Shown piece by piece: positions 7,857 through 13,686 of a stretch of 13,686 bases of DNA. The stretch covers positions 1 through 13,686 of the forward strand of contig JAJQAT010000138.1 of NCBI GenBank assembly GCA_021203665.1. Direction: 5' to 3'. Origin of the DNA: Bacillota bacterium (GTDB lineage: Bacteria > Bacillota > Clostridia > UBA1381). The notes under the pieces are model-generated. The model searched no databases and was not told the origin of the DNA. It saw nothing but the letters and a program-made list of their open reading frames with translations. How positions within the stretch are numbered: position 1 is the first letter of the stretch; every line of letters begins with the position of its first letter. The position numbers were made by a program, and so were the translations under genes.

Positions 7857-8405
7857 ATGAATACAGCGAATAAAATAACAATGATACGCGTATTTCTTGT
7901 GCCGGTATTTATGGTTTTGTTTATGATTGACAATACCGTGTGCCATTACGCGGCTTTGGGAGTGTTTATTCTCGCGTCGGTGACAGACGCGGTAGACGGT
8001 CATGTAGCGAGGAAATACAATCAGACGACGACGTTCGGAAAGTTTGTGGACCCGCTTGCGGATAAGGTGCTTACAACATCGGCGTTCCTTATACTTATGT
8101 ATTACGACCGTATGTCCGTATGGGCGCTGATGATAGTGCTTACGCGTGAATTTATGGTTGCGGGCGTGAGGCTAGTTGCCGCGGGAGAGGGCAAGGTTGT
8201 CGCCGCGAGTATGTGGGGCAAGCTGAAAACCGTAACGCAGATGATTGCGGTAATCGCGGCTATGCTGCTTTTGCCGTATGAGAGATTTTTGGGCGTGCGC
8301 GCGTCGTTGATTTCGGATATACTTATATGGATTTCGGTCGCGTTCACAATAATCTCTGGTATAGATTACCTTGCAAAAAATTGGAAACTGATGGAAATGA
8401 AATAG
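7857..8405 (+). CDS. pgsA: CDP-diacylglycerol-glycerol-3-phosphate 3-phosphatidyltransferase
   Basis: This membrane enzyme makes phosphatidylglycerol phosphate from CDP-diacylglycerol and glycerol 3-phosphate, the committed step to phosphatidylglycerol. The CDP-alcohol phosphotransferase signature is complete: D44, D47-G48, A51-R52, G61, D65 and D69 (TDAVDGHVARKY then FGKFVDPLAD). Several hydrophobic segments fit the usual multi-helix topology (about 9-24, 31-43, 78-95, 120-140 and 153-172). At 182 residues it has normal PgsA length. GGAGG (7844-7848) is 8 bases before the ATG; an out-of-frame ATG at 7853 is ignored. The placement just after rimO agrees with the family's common rimO-pgsA order in Firmicutes. 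Confidence 0.92.
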   Translation: MNTANKITMIRVFLVPVFMVLFMIDNTVCHYAALGVFILASVTDAVDGHVARKYNQTTTFGKFVDPLADKVLTTSAFLILMYYDRMSVWALMIVLTREFMVAGVRLVAAGEGKVVAASMWGKLKTVTQMIAVIAAMLLLPYERFLGVRASLISDILIWISVAFTIISGIDYLAKNWKLMEMK

Positions 8406-8419
8406 ACGGAGGAAATACA

Positions 8420-9058
8420 ATGGAAGAAATAATAAACACACTGAAATTTGACGCGAGCGGGCTTATTCCCGCCGTTGTGCAGAATATAGAAACGGGCGAG
8501 GTGCTTATGGTCGCTTATATGAACGCGGACACCATCGGGAAAACCGTTGAAACGGGCAGAGCCACGTTTTGGTCAAGAAGCCGCCGCGAGGTGTGGGTAA
8601 AGGGCGAAACCTCCGGCAATTATATGTATGTAAAGGAAATACGCGTTGACTGCGACTGCGACTGTCTTGTTTTGCTTGTAAATCCGGCGGGCAGCGCGTG
8701 CCATACGGGCAACAGAAGCTGTTTCTTCAGAAAGATTGAGGACGGAAAGCTTGTCGAGGACAAAAACGAAAGAATAAAGTCCGATGTGTTCGCGCGCGAG
8801 CAGGCTGTCGTTATCGACAGAAAGGAAAATCCCGAGGACGGAAGCTATACAAATTATCTGTTCGACAAGGGCGAGGACAAAATCCTGAAAAAGGTCGGCG
8901 AGGAGGCGGCGGAGGTCGTTATCGCGGGAAAGAACCGCGATAAGGACGAAATCAGCTACGAGGTTGCCGATTTAATATATCATCTCACAGTAATGCTTGT
9001 GGATAACGGAATGACATGGGAGGATATTTATGCGGAAATGGAGCGACGCAGGAATTAA
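8420..9058 (+). CDS. hisIE: Bifunctional phosphoribosyl-AMP cyclohydrolase / phosphoribosyl-ATP pyrophosphatase
   Basis: The 212-residue fusion catalyses steps 2 and 3 of histidine synthesis: HisE removes pyrophosphate from phosphoribosyl-ATP and HisI opens the adenine ring. The HisI part (about 1-110) has the metal motif D77-C-D79-C-D81 and the zinc cysteines in CHTGNRSC (C94, C101). The HisE part (about 120-212) has GSYTNYLF (from G141), KVGEEAAEVVIA and a D-L-I-Y-H helix. GGAGG (8408-8412) seven bases before ATG 8420 fixes the start; a longer frame reaching back to 8327 inside pgsA is rejected. No other his gene is present, so this gene is detached from any histidine operon visible here. 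Extra cysteines C80 and C82 are interleaved with the acidic motif. Confidence 0.93.
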   Translation: MEEIINTLKFDASGLIPAVVQNIETGEVLMVAYMNADTIGKTVETGRATFWSRSRREVWVKGETSGNYMYVKEIRVDCDCDCLVLLVNPAGSACHTGNRSCFFRKIEDGKLVEDKNERIKSDVFAREQAVVIDRKENPEDGSYTNYLFDKGEDKILKKVGEEAAEVVIAGKNRDKDEISYEVADLIYHLTVMLVDNGMTWEDIYAEMERRRN

Positions 9059-9079
9059 AAACGAAAGGGTGTGCGTATT

Positions 9080-9268
9080 GTGACGGCAATAAAAATTGCG
9101 GCTCTTGTGATTGGAATTATCGCGCTTATTCTTACATTTAGGACCAAGCTTGTGATTGAAAAGGTACTGAAAAAGGAGCCGACCGAGGAAATGGTTTTGA
9201 GGGTCAAATACATCGCTCTCGCGCTTGCGGCAGTGGTATTTATAACGGTGTTCATATTGGTAAGATAG
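9080..9268 (+). CDS. Small two-helix membrane protein, unknown function
   Basis: The frame gives 62 residues from a GTG at 9080, placed 10 bases after GAAAGGG (9063-9069). An in-frame GTG at 9071 would lie only one base from that site and is less likely. Two hydrophobic stretches (about residues 3-18 and 40-60) flank a charged central loop (KLVIEKVLKKEPTEEMVLRVKY), so a small helical-hairpin membrane protein is likely. The hydrophobic and charge pattern and the good ribosome-binding site argue that it is real. It follows hisIE by 21 bases and precedes the valS leader. No family is recognised. Confidence 0.65.
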   Translation: MTAIKIAALVIGIIALILTFRTKLVIEKVLKKEPTEEMVLRVKYIALALAAVVFITVFILVR

Positions 9269-9283
9269 TACTTGCGAATATGA

Positions 9284-9350
9284 GCCGAGGCGAAAAATAA
9301 ACGGCGAGTTTATTTTCCGAGTTAATATTTATGCGCCGCCTCGGGCGGCG
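9284..9350 (+). promoter_or_regulatory. valS leader with competing hairpins
   Basis: The 102-base gap before valS holds a 9-bp hairpin (AAAATAAAC 9294-9302 with GTTTATTTT 9308-9316, loop GGCGA) and a 7-bp GC-rich hairpin (CGCCGCC 9334-9340 with GGCGGCG 9344-9350). A third pairing, CCGAGGCG (9285-9292) with CGCCTCGG (9337-9344), uses the left arm of the second hairpin and would exclude it. The second hairpin ends four bases before the Shine-Dalgarno. There is no T run and no T-box consensus. A switch acting on translation is an inference; a convincing promoter was not found. Confidence 0.35.
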
Positions 9351-9370
9351 GAACGGAGGAGTAATCATAG

Positions 9371-12013
9371 ATGGAAGATGCAAAAAATATAGCAAAAAAT
9401 TATAATCCCGCCGAGTTTGAGGACAGGCTCTATAACGAGTGGGTTGAAAAGGGATATTTCCACGCGGAGGTTGATAAGAATAAAAAGCCTTTTACCATAG
9501 TTATCCCGCCCCCGAACGTAACGGGACAGCTTCATATGGGACACGCGCTTGACGAAACCTTGCAGGATATTCTTATCAGATATAAGAGAATGCAGGGCTA
9601 CAGCGCGCTTTGGGTACCCGGCACGGATCATGCCGGTATCGCCACGCAGATAAAGGTCGAGGCGGAGCTGCGCGAAAAGGAGGGACTTACGCGCTACGAT
9701 TTGGGACGTGAAAAATTCCTTGAAAGAGTGTGGGATTGGAAGAACCAATACGGCAGCAGAATAATAAATCAGCTTAAGAAAATCGGCTCGTCCTGCGATT
9801 GGGACAGAGAGCGTTTCACTATGGACGAGGGCTGCTCCAAGGCTGTTAAAGAGGTGTTCGTAAATCTTTATAATAAGGGACTTATATACCAAGGCTCGCG
9901 AATAATAAATTGGTGTCCGCATTGCATCACCGCGCTGTCGGATGCGGAGGTTGAGCACGCGGAGCAGGCGGGTCATTTCTGGCATATCAAGTACCCGATA
10001 AAGGACAGCGATGATTTTGTTATAATCGCGACGACGCGTCCCGAAACGCTGTTCGGCGATACAGCCGTGGCGGTAAATCCGGAGGATAGCAGATATAAGG
10101 ATTTAATCGGCAAGATGCTTGTTTTGCCGCTTGTCGGACGTGAAATTCCCGTTATCGCGGACGAATATGTCGATAAGGAATTCGGTACCGGCTGCGTTAA
10201 GATTACGCCCGCGCACGACCCGAACGACTTTGAGGTCGGAGAGCGCCATAATCTTGAACAGATTAAGGTTATGAACGATGACGCGACTATGAATTCATAT
10301 GCCGGAAAATATGAGGGCATGGACAGATATGAGTGCCGCAAGGCTATGATAAAGGACCTTGAGGAACAGGGACTGCTTGTAAAGGTTGAGGATCACAGCC
10401 ATAACGTAGGTCAGTGCTACCGCTGCGGAACAACCGTGGAGCCGATTGTTTCAAAGCAGTGGTTCGTTAAGATGAAGCCTCTTGCCAAGCCCGCGATTGA
10501 CGCCGTTAAGAATAAGGAAACGGTATTTGTTCCGGAGCATTTTGAAAAGGTTTATTTCCATTGGCTTGAAAATATCCGCGATTGGTGTATATCCCGTCAG
10601 CTTTGGTGGGGACACAGAATCCCCGCGTTCTACTGTGACGACTGCGGCGAGATGGTTGTAACAAAGGAGGATAAGGCGGTTTGCCCGAAGTGCGGCAAGG
10701 AAATGCGTCAGGATCCCGACACACTCGATACGTGGTTCTCGTCCGCGCTGTGGCCTTTCTCAACACTCGGTTGGCCGGATAAGACGGAGGATTTGGAGTA
10801 TTTCTACCCGACAAGCGTGCTTGTGACGGGTTACGATATAATACCGTTTTGGGTAATGAGAATGATGTTCTCGGCGCTTGAGCATACGGGCGAGGTACCG
10901 TTTAAGCACGTATTCATACACGGACTTGTGCGCGACAGTCAAGGCAGAAAGATGAGTAAATCGCTTGGTAACGGCATTGATCCCCTGGAAATTGTCGATA
11001 AATACGGCGCGGACGCGCTTCGCTTTACTCTTGCGACGGGCAACGCTCCCGGAAATGATATGCGTTTCTATATTGAGAGAGTCGAGGCGAGCCGTAATTT
11101 TGCGAATAAGATATGGAACGCGTCACGCTTTACACTGATGAATCTTGACATTACCGAAAACAAGCTGCCCGATTTAAAGGATTTGCAGCTTGAGGATAAG
11201 TGGATACTTTCGAGATACAATGATGTTGTAAAGGTTGTCACGGAAAATCTTGACAAGTTCGAGCTGGGAGTTGCTCTTTCGAATCTTTATGATTTTATTT
11301 GGGAAAACTTCTGCGACTGGTATATCGAGCTTGTAAAGCAGAGATTATTCGACAAGGAAAACCCGACCGGCAAAACGGCGCAGTATGTTCTGACATATGT
11401 GCTTTCAAACACAATGAAGCTTTTGCACCCGTTTATGCCGTTTATTACCGAGGAAATATGGCAGCATCTGCCTCATGAGGGCGAGAGCATAATGATAAGC
11501 GAATGGCCGGTATATGATGAAAAGCTGAGCTTCCCGCAGGACGAGGAGAGTATGGAGCTTATCATGCGCGCAATCAGCGCGATAAGAAACCGCAGAGCGG
11601 AAATGAATGTTCCGCCGTCAAAGAAGGCGAAGGTCGTTATCGTTACGGAAAAGACCGATGTGTTTAAGCAGGGAACGGCGTTCTTTGAAAAGCTTGCGTC
11701 CGCTAGCGAGGCAGCTGTTCAAAGCGATAAGAGCGGCATAAGCGATAACGCGGTTAATATAGTGGTTCCGTCGGCGGAGATATATCTGCCTCTTGACGAG
11801 CTTGTTGACAAAAACAAGGAGCTTGAAAGACTGAACAAGGAAAAGAAAGACCTTGAAAGCGAGATAAAGCGCGTTGAGGGCAAGCTCTCAAATGCCGGAT
11901 TTGTAAACAAAGCGCCCCAAAAGGTAGTAGACGAGGAAAAGGCAAAGGGCGAAAAGTATAAGGAAATGCTTGAAAAGGTGCTTGCAAGCATCAAAACAAT
12001 GGAAAATATGTAA
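9371..12013 (+). CDS. valS: Valine-tRNA ligase (valyl-tRNA synthetase)
   Basis: This class I cytosolic synthetase charges tRNA-Val. Its 880 residues match bacterial ValS length. In order it shows PPPNVTGQLHMGHA (HIGH-type motif HMGH, 55-58), the CP1 editing insertion (about 200-340, with TTRPETLFGDTAVAV), cysteine pairs CYRCG and CDDCG...CPKCG of zinc-binding type, and KMSKS (527-531). The helical anticodon-binding domain follows, and a C-terminal coiled coil (about 815-880, Lys/Glu-rich) completes the tRNA-binding arm. The HMGH-ALDETLQD context and the C-terminal coiled coil favour ValS over IleS or LeuS. GGAGGAG (9355-9361) is nine bases before the ATG. The preceding gap lacks the T-box often found before valS in Firmicutes. 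Confidence 0.97.
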   Translation: MEDAKNIAKNYNPAEFEDRLYNEWVEKGYFHAEVDKNKKPFTIVIPPPNVTGQLHMGHALDETLQDILIRYKRMQGYSALWVPGTDHAGIATQIKVEAELREKEGLTRYDLGREKFLERVWDWKNQYGSRIINQLKKIGSSCDWDRERFTMDEGCSKAVKEVFVNLYNKGLIYQGSRIINWCPHCITALSDAEVEHAEQAGHFWHIKYPIKDSDDFVIIATTRPETLFGDTAVAVNPEDSRYKDLIGKMLVLPLVGREIPVIADEYVDKEFGTGCVKITPAHDPNDFEVGERHNLEQIKVMNDDATMNSYAGKYEGMDRYECRKAMIKDLEEQGLLVKVEDHSHNVGQCYRCGTTVEPIVSKQWFVKMKPLAKPAIDAVKNKETVFVPEHFEKVYFHWLENIRDWCISRQLWWGHRIPAFYCDDCGEMVVTKEDKAVCPKCGKEMRQDPDTLDTWFSSALWPFSTLGWPDKTEDLEYFYPTSVLVTGYDIIPFWVMRMMFSALEHTGEVPFKHVFIHGLVRDSQGRKMSKSLGNGIDPLEIVDKYGADALRFTLATGNAPGNDMRFYIERVEASRNFANKIWNASRFTLMNLDITENKLPDLKDLQLEDKWILSRYNDVVKVVTENLDKFELGVALSNLYDFIWENFCDWYIELVKQRLFDKENPTGKTAQYVLTYVLSNTMKLLHPFMPFITEEIWQHLPHEGESIMISEWPVYDEKLSFPQDEESMELIMRAISAIRNRRAEMNVPPSKKAKVVIVTEKTDVFKQGTAFFEKLASASEAAVQSDKSGISDNAVNIVVPSAEIYLPLDELVDKNKELERLNKEKKDLESEIKRVEGKLSNAGFVNKAPQKVVDEEKAKGEKYKEMLEKVLASIKTMENM

Positions 12014-12021
12014 TTATAAAG

Positions 12022-12049
12022 GCTATCGACAGGTATACCTGTCGATAGC
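12022..12049. repeat. 28-bp perfect palindrome after valS
   Basis: GCTATCGACAGGTA at 12022-12035 is followed directly by its exact complement at 12036-12049, with no loop, centred on GTATAC. It starts 8 bases after the valS stop and abuts the terminator hairpin. It has no T run of its own. It could be a protein-binding site, an RNA 3'-end stabiliser or a repeat end. Confidence 0.8.
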
Positions 12050-12050
12050 G

Positions 12051-12084
12051 AAAAAAGTGTTTTGCGTTTGCAAAACGCTTTTTT
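12051..12084 (+). terminator. Intrinsic terminator of valS
   Basis: A 15-bp stem with one G-T wobble (12051-12065 with 12070-12084, loop GTTT) starts with six A and ends in six T. The A/T flanks make it potentially active in both directions. Confidence 0.8.
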
Positions 12085-12101
12085 CAACTATTTTCAAAGA
12101 A

Positions 12102-12197
12102 AAAACCAAAAGTTCCTCCTGCGTCGAAACTTTAGGTTTTAAGCCATTTTTGACGCGCATATTGATTTCGCAAGCGAAATACAACCCGTCAAAAATG
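12102..12197. repeat. Nested inverted-repeat block
   Basis: Two hairpins stand in series. AAAACCAAAAGTT (12102-12114) pairs with 12128-12140 with one mismatch. CATTTTTGACG (12145-12155) pairs perfectly with CGTCAAAAATG (12187-12197) and encloses ATTTCGC-AA-GCGAAAT (12165-12180). No coding frame with a start and ribosome-binding site is present. It looks like an intergenic palindromic repeat; other genomic copies would be needed to call a family. Confidence 0.5.
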
Positions 12198-12205
12198 ATT
12201 TTTAT

Positions 12206-12339
12206 TCGAGGTTAGCACCTCGAGCACCCATGAACAAGGAAGACAAAACCTGACCGGTTTTGTCTACAGTCTGATAGGCTGTAGGCAGCTTGTGCAAATA
12301 TCCCATATCCGCATTTTCGCGGGTGTGGGATATTTTTTT
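12206..12339 (+). ncRNA. Candidate structured RNA: hairpin series ending in a terminator
   Basis: Four consecutive stems are visible: TCGAGGT-TAGC-ACCTCGA (12206-12223), AGACAAAACC-TGACC-GGTTTTGTCT (12241-12265, 10 bp perfect), CTACAG/CTGTAG (12264-12284, sharing two bases with the previous stem) and the terminator at 12296-12339. A stem series that ends in an intrinsic terminator just before an independent promoter is what a small RNA gene looks like. No promoter for it was found and no known RNA family is recognised, so it may equally be repeat sequence plus a bare terminator. Confidence 0.3.
12296..12339 (+). terminator. Intrinsic terminator upstream of the infC promoter
   Basis: AAATATCCCA (12296-12305) pairs with TGGGATATTT (12326-12335), with an inner CCGC/GCGG stem, followed by T through 12339. 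It lies 10 bases before the -35 box of infC and would insulate that promoter from upstream transcription. Confidence 0.85.
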
Positions 12340-12349
12340 GAAAAAAAGC

Positions 12350-12378
12350 TTGACAAAGGCGAATACATCTGATATAAT
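12350..12378 (+). promoter_or_regulatory. Consensus promoter of the infC operon
   Basis: TTGACA (12350-12355), a 17-base spacer and TATAAT (12373-12378) match the sigma-A consensus perfectly. The -10 is extended by TG at 12370-12371. Transcription should start near 12384-12386, leaving a leader of about 137 bases before infC. This is the strongest promoter in the window, as expected for translation genes. Confidence 0.95.
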
Positions 12379-12384
12379 ATACGG

Positions 12385-12521
12385 GAATAAAACAAGCAGA
12401 ACAATCCGTTCTCACCGTACGGCGAAGGCTTTGCGGTAAATACATGGATATTTTACAATATCGGTGTGTGCGGGTGCGTTTTGCAGCCGTTTTTTGTTGA
12501 TGTTTTAAGGAGGGATTAACC
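12385..12521 (+). promoter_or_regulatory. infC leader RNA, probable L20-type autoregulatory attenuator
   Basis: The untranslated leader contains AGAAC/GTTCT (12398-12412), GATATT/AATATC (12447-12462) and the attenuator hairpin at 12471-12495. Longer pairings compete: CACCG (12413-12417) with CGGTG (12462-12466), and ACGGC (12419-12423) with GCCGT (12486-12490), the latter consuming the right arm of the attenuator. In Firmicutes such as Bacillus subtilis the infC-rpmI-rplT leader is bound by L20, which promotes premature termination; that this leader works the same way is inferred from gene order and structure. Confidence 0.55.
12471..12495 (+). terminator. Attenuator-like hairpin in the infC leader
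   Basis: CGGGTGC (12471-12477) pairs with GCAGCCG (12483-12489) with one internal mismatch around a GTTTT loop, and six T follow (12490-12495). It lies between promoter and start codon, so it must be conditional rather than a gene end. Confidence 0.6.
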
Positions 12522-13034
12522 ATTAGTAAGAATGATTTACAAATCAACGAGCAAATCCGCGACAATGAAATACGCGTAGTATCAGCCGACGGCTCTCAGC
12601 TGGGCATTATGAGCGCAAGGGACGCTCAAAATTTGGCGTACGAAAAGGGTTTGGATTTGGTCAAGATTGCGCCGCAGGCAAAGCCGCCGGTATGCAAGAT
12701 TATGGACTACGGAAAGTATAAGTTCGAGCTTAACAAGCGTGAAAAGGAAAACAGAAAGAACCAAAAGGTTGTAAACATCAAAGAGGTTCAGCTGTCGCCT
12801 TCGATTGACACGAATGATTTCAATACAAAGTGCAGCCACGCGATAAAGTTCCTCAAAAAGGGCGATAAGGTAAAGGTGATTGTCCGTTTCCGCGGCCGTG
12901 AGCTGAGTCATTCGCAAATTGGTTATACACTGCTTGAAAGATTCGCAGAACAGGCTAAGGAAGCCGGCAGCGTTGAAAAGCCTGCCAAGCTTGAGGGCAG
13001 AAACATGACAATGTTTCTCGCGCCGCTATCATAA
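12522..13034 (+). CDS. infC: Translation initiation factor IF-3, AUU start
   Basis: IF3 binds the 30S subunit, keeps subunits apart and proofreads start-codon pairing. Starting at ATT 12522 the product is 170 residues and begins SKNDLQINEQIRDNEIRVVS, the canonical IF3 N-terminus. RDAQNLAYEKGLDLVKI and CKIMDYGKYKFE follow, and the C-terminal domain ends EGRNMTMFLAP. The first in-frame ATG (12609) would cut off 29 conserved residues and has no ribosome-binding site, whereas AAGGAGGG (12507-12514) sits at ideal distance from the ATT. Upstream in frame there is no ATG, GTG or TTG before the TGA at 12498. A rare AUU start is known to let IF3 repress its own translation in Escherichia coli. Confidence 0.95.
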   Translation: MSKNDLQINEQIRDNEIRVVSADGSQLGIMSARDAQNLAYEKGLDLVKIAPQAKPPVCKIMDYGKYKFELNKREKENRKNQKVVNIKEVQLSPSIDTNDFNTKCSHAIKFLKKGDKVKVIVRFRGRELSHSQIGYTLLERFAEQAKEAGSVEKPAKLEGRNMTMFLAPLS

Positions 13035-13067
13035 TATAATTTTAAAATTCGGAAGGAGTGTTAAATT

Positions 13068-13271
13068 ATGCCTAAAACTAAGATAAAGACACACAGAGGC
13101 GCCGCTAAAAGATTCAACGTAACTAAGAATGGTAAGGTTAAGATGAACAAGGCGTTCAGAAGACACATTCTGAACAAAAAGACCACAAAGAGAAAAAGAC
13201 ATCTGAGAAAACAGGCTTACTGCTCGAAGGCTAACGCGGCAGTTATCAAGAAGCTTATTCCTTACAAATAA
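13068..13271 (+). CDS. rpmI: 50S ribosomal protein L35
   Basis: The 67-residue, highly basic protein has the L35 pattern: MPKTKIKTHRGAAKRF at the start and HILNKKTTKRKRHLRK in the middle, ending IKKLIPYK. It is a structural component of the large subunit. GGAAGGAG (13051-13058) gives a strong start at 13068, 33 bases after infC. It lies between infC and rplT as in most bacteria, and is likely controlled through the shared leader. Confidence 0.97.
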   Translation: MPKTKIKTHRGAAKRFNVTKNGKVKMNKAFRRHILNKKTTKRKRHLRKQAYCSKANAAVIKKLIPYK

Positions 13272-13293
13272 TTCGAAAGAGAGGCAGAAACCA

Positions 13294-13647
13294 ATGGCAA
13301 GAGTAAAAGGTGCGCTAAATACAAGAAAAAGACATAAGAAGATATTGAAGCTTGCTAAGGGCTTTAGAGGCGCTGAGAGCAAGCAGTTCAGAGTTGCCAA
13401 CCAAGCCGTTATGCGTTCAATGCAGAATGCTTACGTGGGCAGAAAGAGAAGAAAGAGAGATTTCCGTCGTCTTTGGATTACGAGAATTTCCGCTGCCTGC
13501 AAGATGAACGGCATCAACTATTCAACATTTATGAACGGCTTGAAGAAGTCGGGCATCGAAATGAACAGAAAGATGCTTTCAGAGGTGGCAATCGCGGATC
13601 CGGCGGCGTTCACAAAGCTTGTCGAAACCGCAAAGGCTGCTCTTTAA
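13294..13647 (+). CDS. rplT: 50S ribosomal protein L20
   Basis: The 117-residue basic protein starts MARVKGALNTRKRHKKILKL and contains the conserved RDFRRLWITRISAACKMNGINYS segment. L20 binds 23S rRNA early in 50S assembly, and in Firmicutes it is also the known repressor of its own operon through the infC leader. The ATG follows GAGG (13281-13284) by nine bases and lies 22 bases after rpmI. Length is standard. No terminator is visible in the remaining 39 bases, so the transcript may continue beyond the window. Confidence 0.97.
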   Translation: MARVKGALNTRKRHKKILKLAKGFRGAESKQFRVANQAVMRSMQNAYVGRKRRKRDFRRLWITRISAACKMNGINYSTFMNGLKKSGIEMNRKMLSEVAIADPAAFTKLVETAKAAL

Positions 13648-13686
13648 TTTTTGAAAGTATTACTACAAGGCGATGCATTCATGTAT

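Noticed and set aside
9269..9370. T-box riboswitch before valS
   Set aside because: The gap is too short, lacks the T-box core sequence, and its GC-rich hairpin is not followed by a T run.
12230..12253. Tiny frame MNKEDKT as a leader peptide
   Set aside because: It has no Shine-Dalgarno at proper distance, no run of regulatory codons, and lies in a hairpin region upstream of a separate promoter.

Overview
The window reads as chromosome of a low-to-mid GC Firmicute of class Clostridia, probably a gut-type Oscillospiraceae/Ruminococcaceae relative. The evidence is strong Shine-Dalgarno sites, consensus sigma-A promoters with 17 bp spacers, a secreted dockerin-ended surface protein, the infC-rpmI-rplT order, and palindromic intergenic elements of a kind familiar from gut Clostridia. 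The genus cannot be fixed from sequence alone. Every gene seen is on the + strand.

Layout. (1) 1-3127: the tail of an upstream reading frame, then a 984-residue secreted surface protein (signal peptide, beta-solenoid-like repeats, beta-sandwich region, C-terminal dockerin) and its terminator. (2) 3128-3579: no gene, but two different palindromic MITE-like elements side by side. (3) 3580-9268: a consensus promoter and a tightly packed, probably co-transcribed set: threonine ammonia-lyase, an HD-domain protein that appears to be an internal duplication, recX, rimO, pgsA, hisIE and a two-helix small membrane protein. (4) 9269-12013: a short leader able to form competing hairpins, then valS. (5) 12014-12349: about 340 bases of hairpins without a gene: a 28-bp perfect palindrome, a terminator, a nested inverted-repeat block and a second terminator. 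(6) 12350-13647: a textbook promoter, a structured leader with an attenuator-like hairpin, then infC (AUU start), rpmI and rplT.

How the genes work together. The middle cluster is mixed housekeeping: amino-acid metabolism (threonine deamination, histidine steps 2 and 3), nucleotide-type HD hydrolase, RecA modulation, S12 methylthiolation and phosphatidylglycerol synthesis. It looks held together by spacing (ATGA overlap, gaps of 3-21 bases) rather than by one pathway. The last block is the conserved IF3-L35-L20 translation operon, with both classical control features visible: a non-canonical AUU start and a leader with alternative pairings.

I found no mobile-element transposase, CRISPR array, tRNA, rRNA or defence system. 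The items most worth a second look are the tandem HD protein with a degenerate N-terminal copy, the composition break inside the surface-protein gene, and the hairpin-dense stretch between valS and infC.
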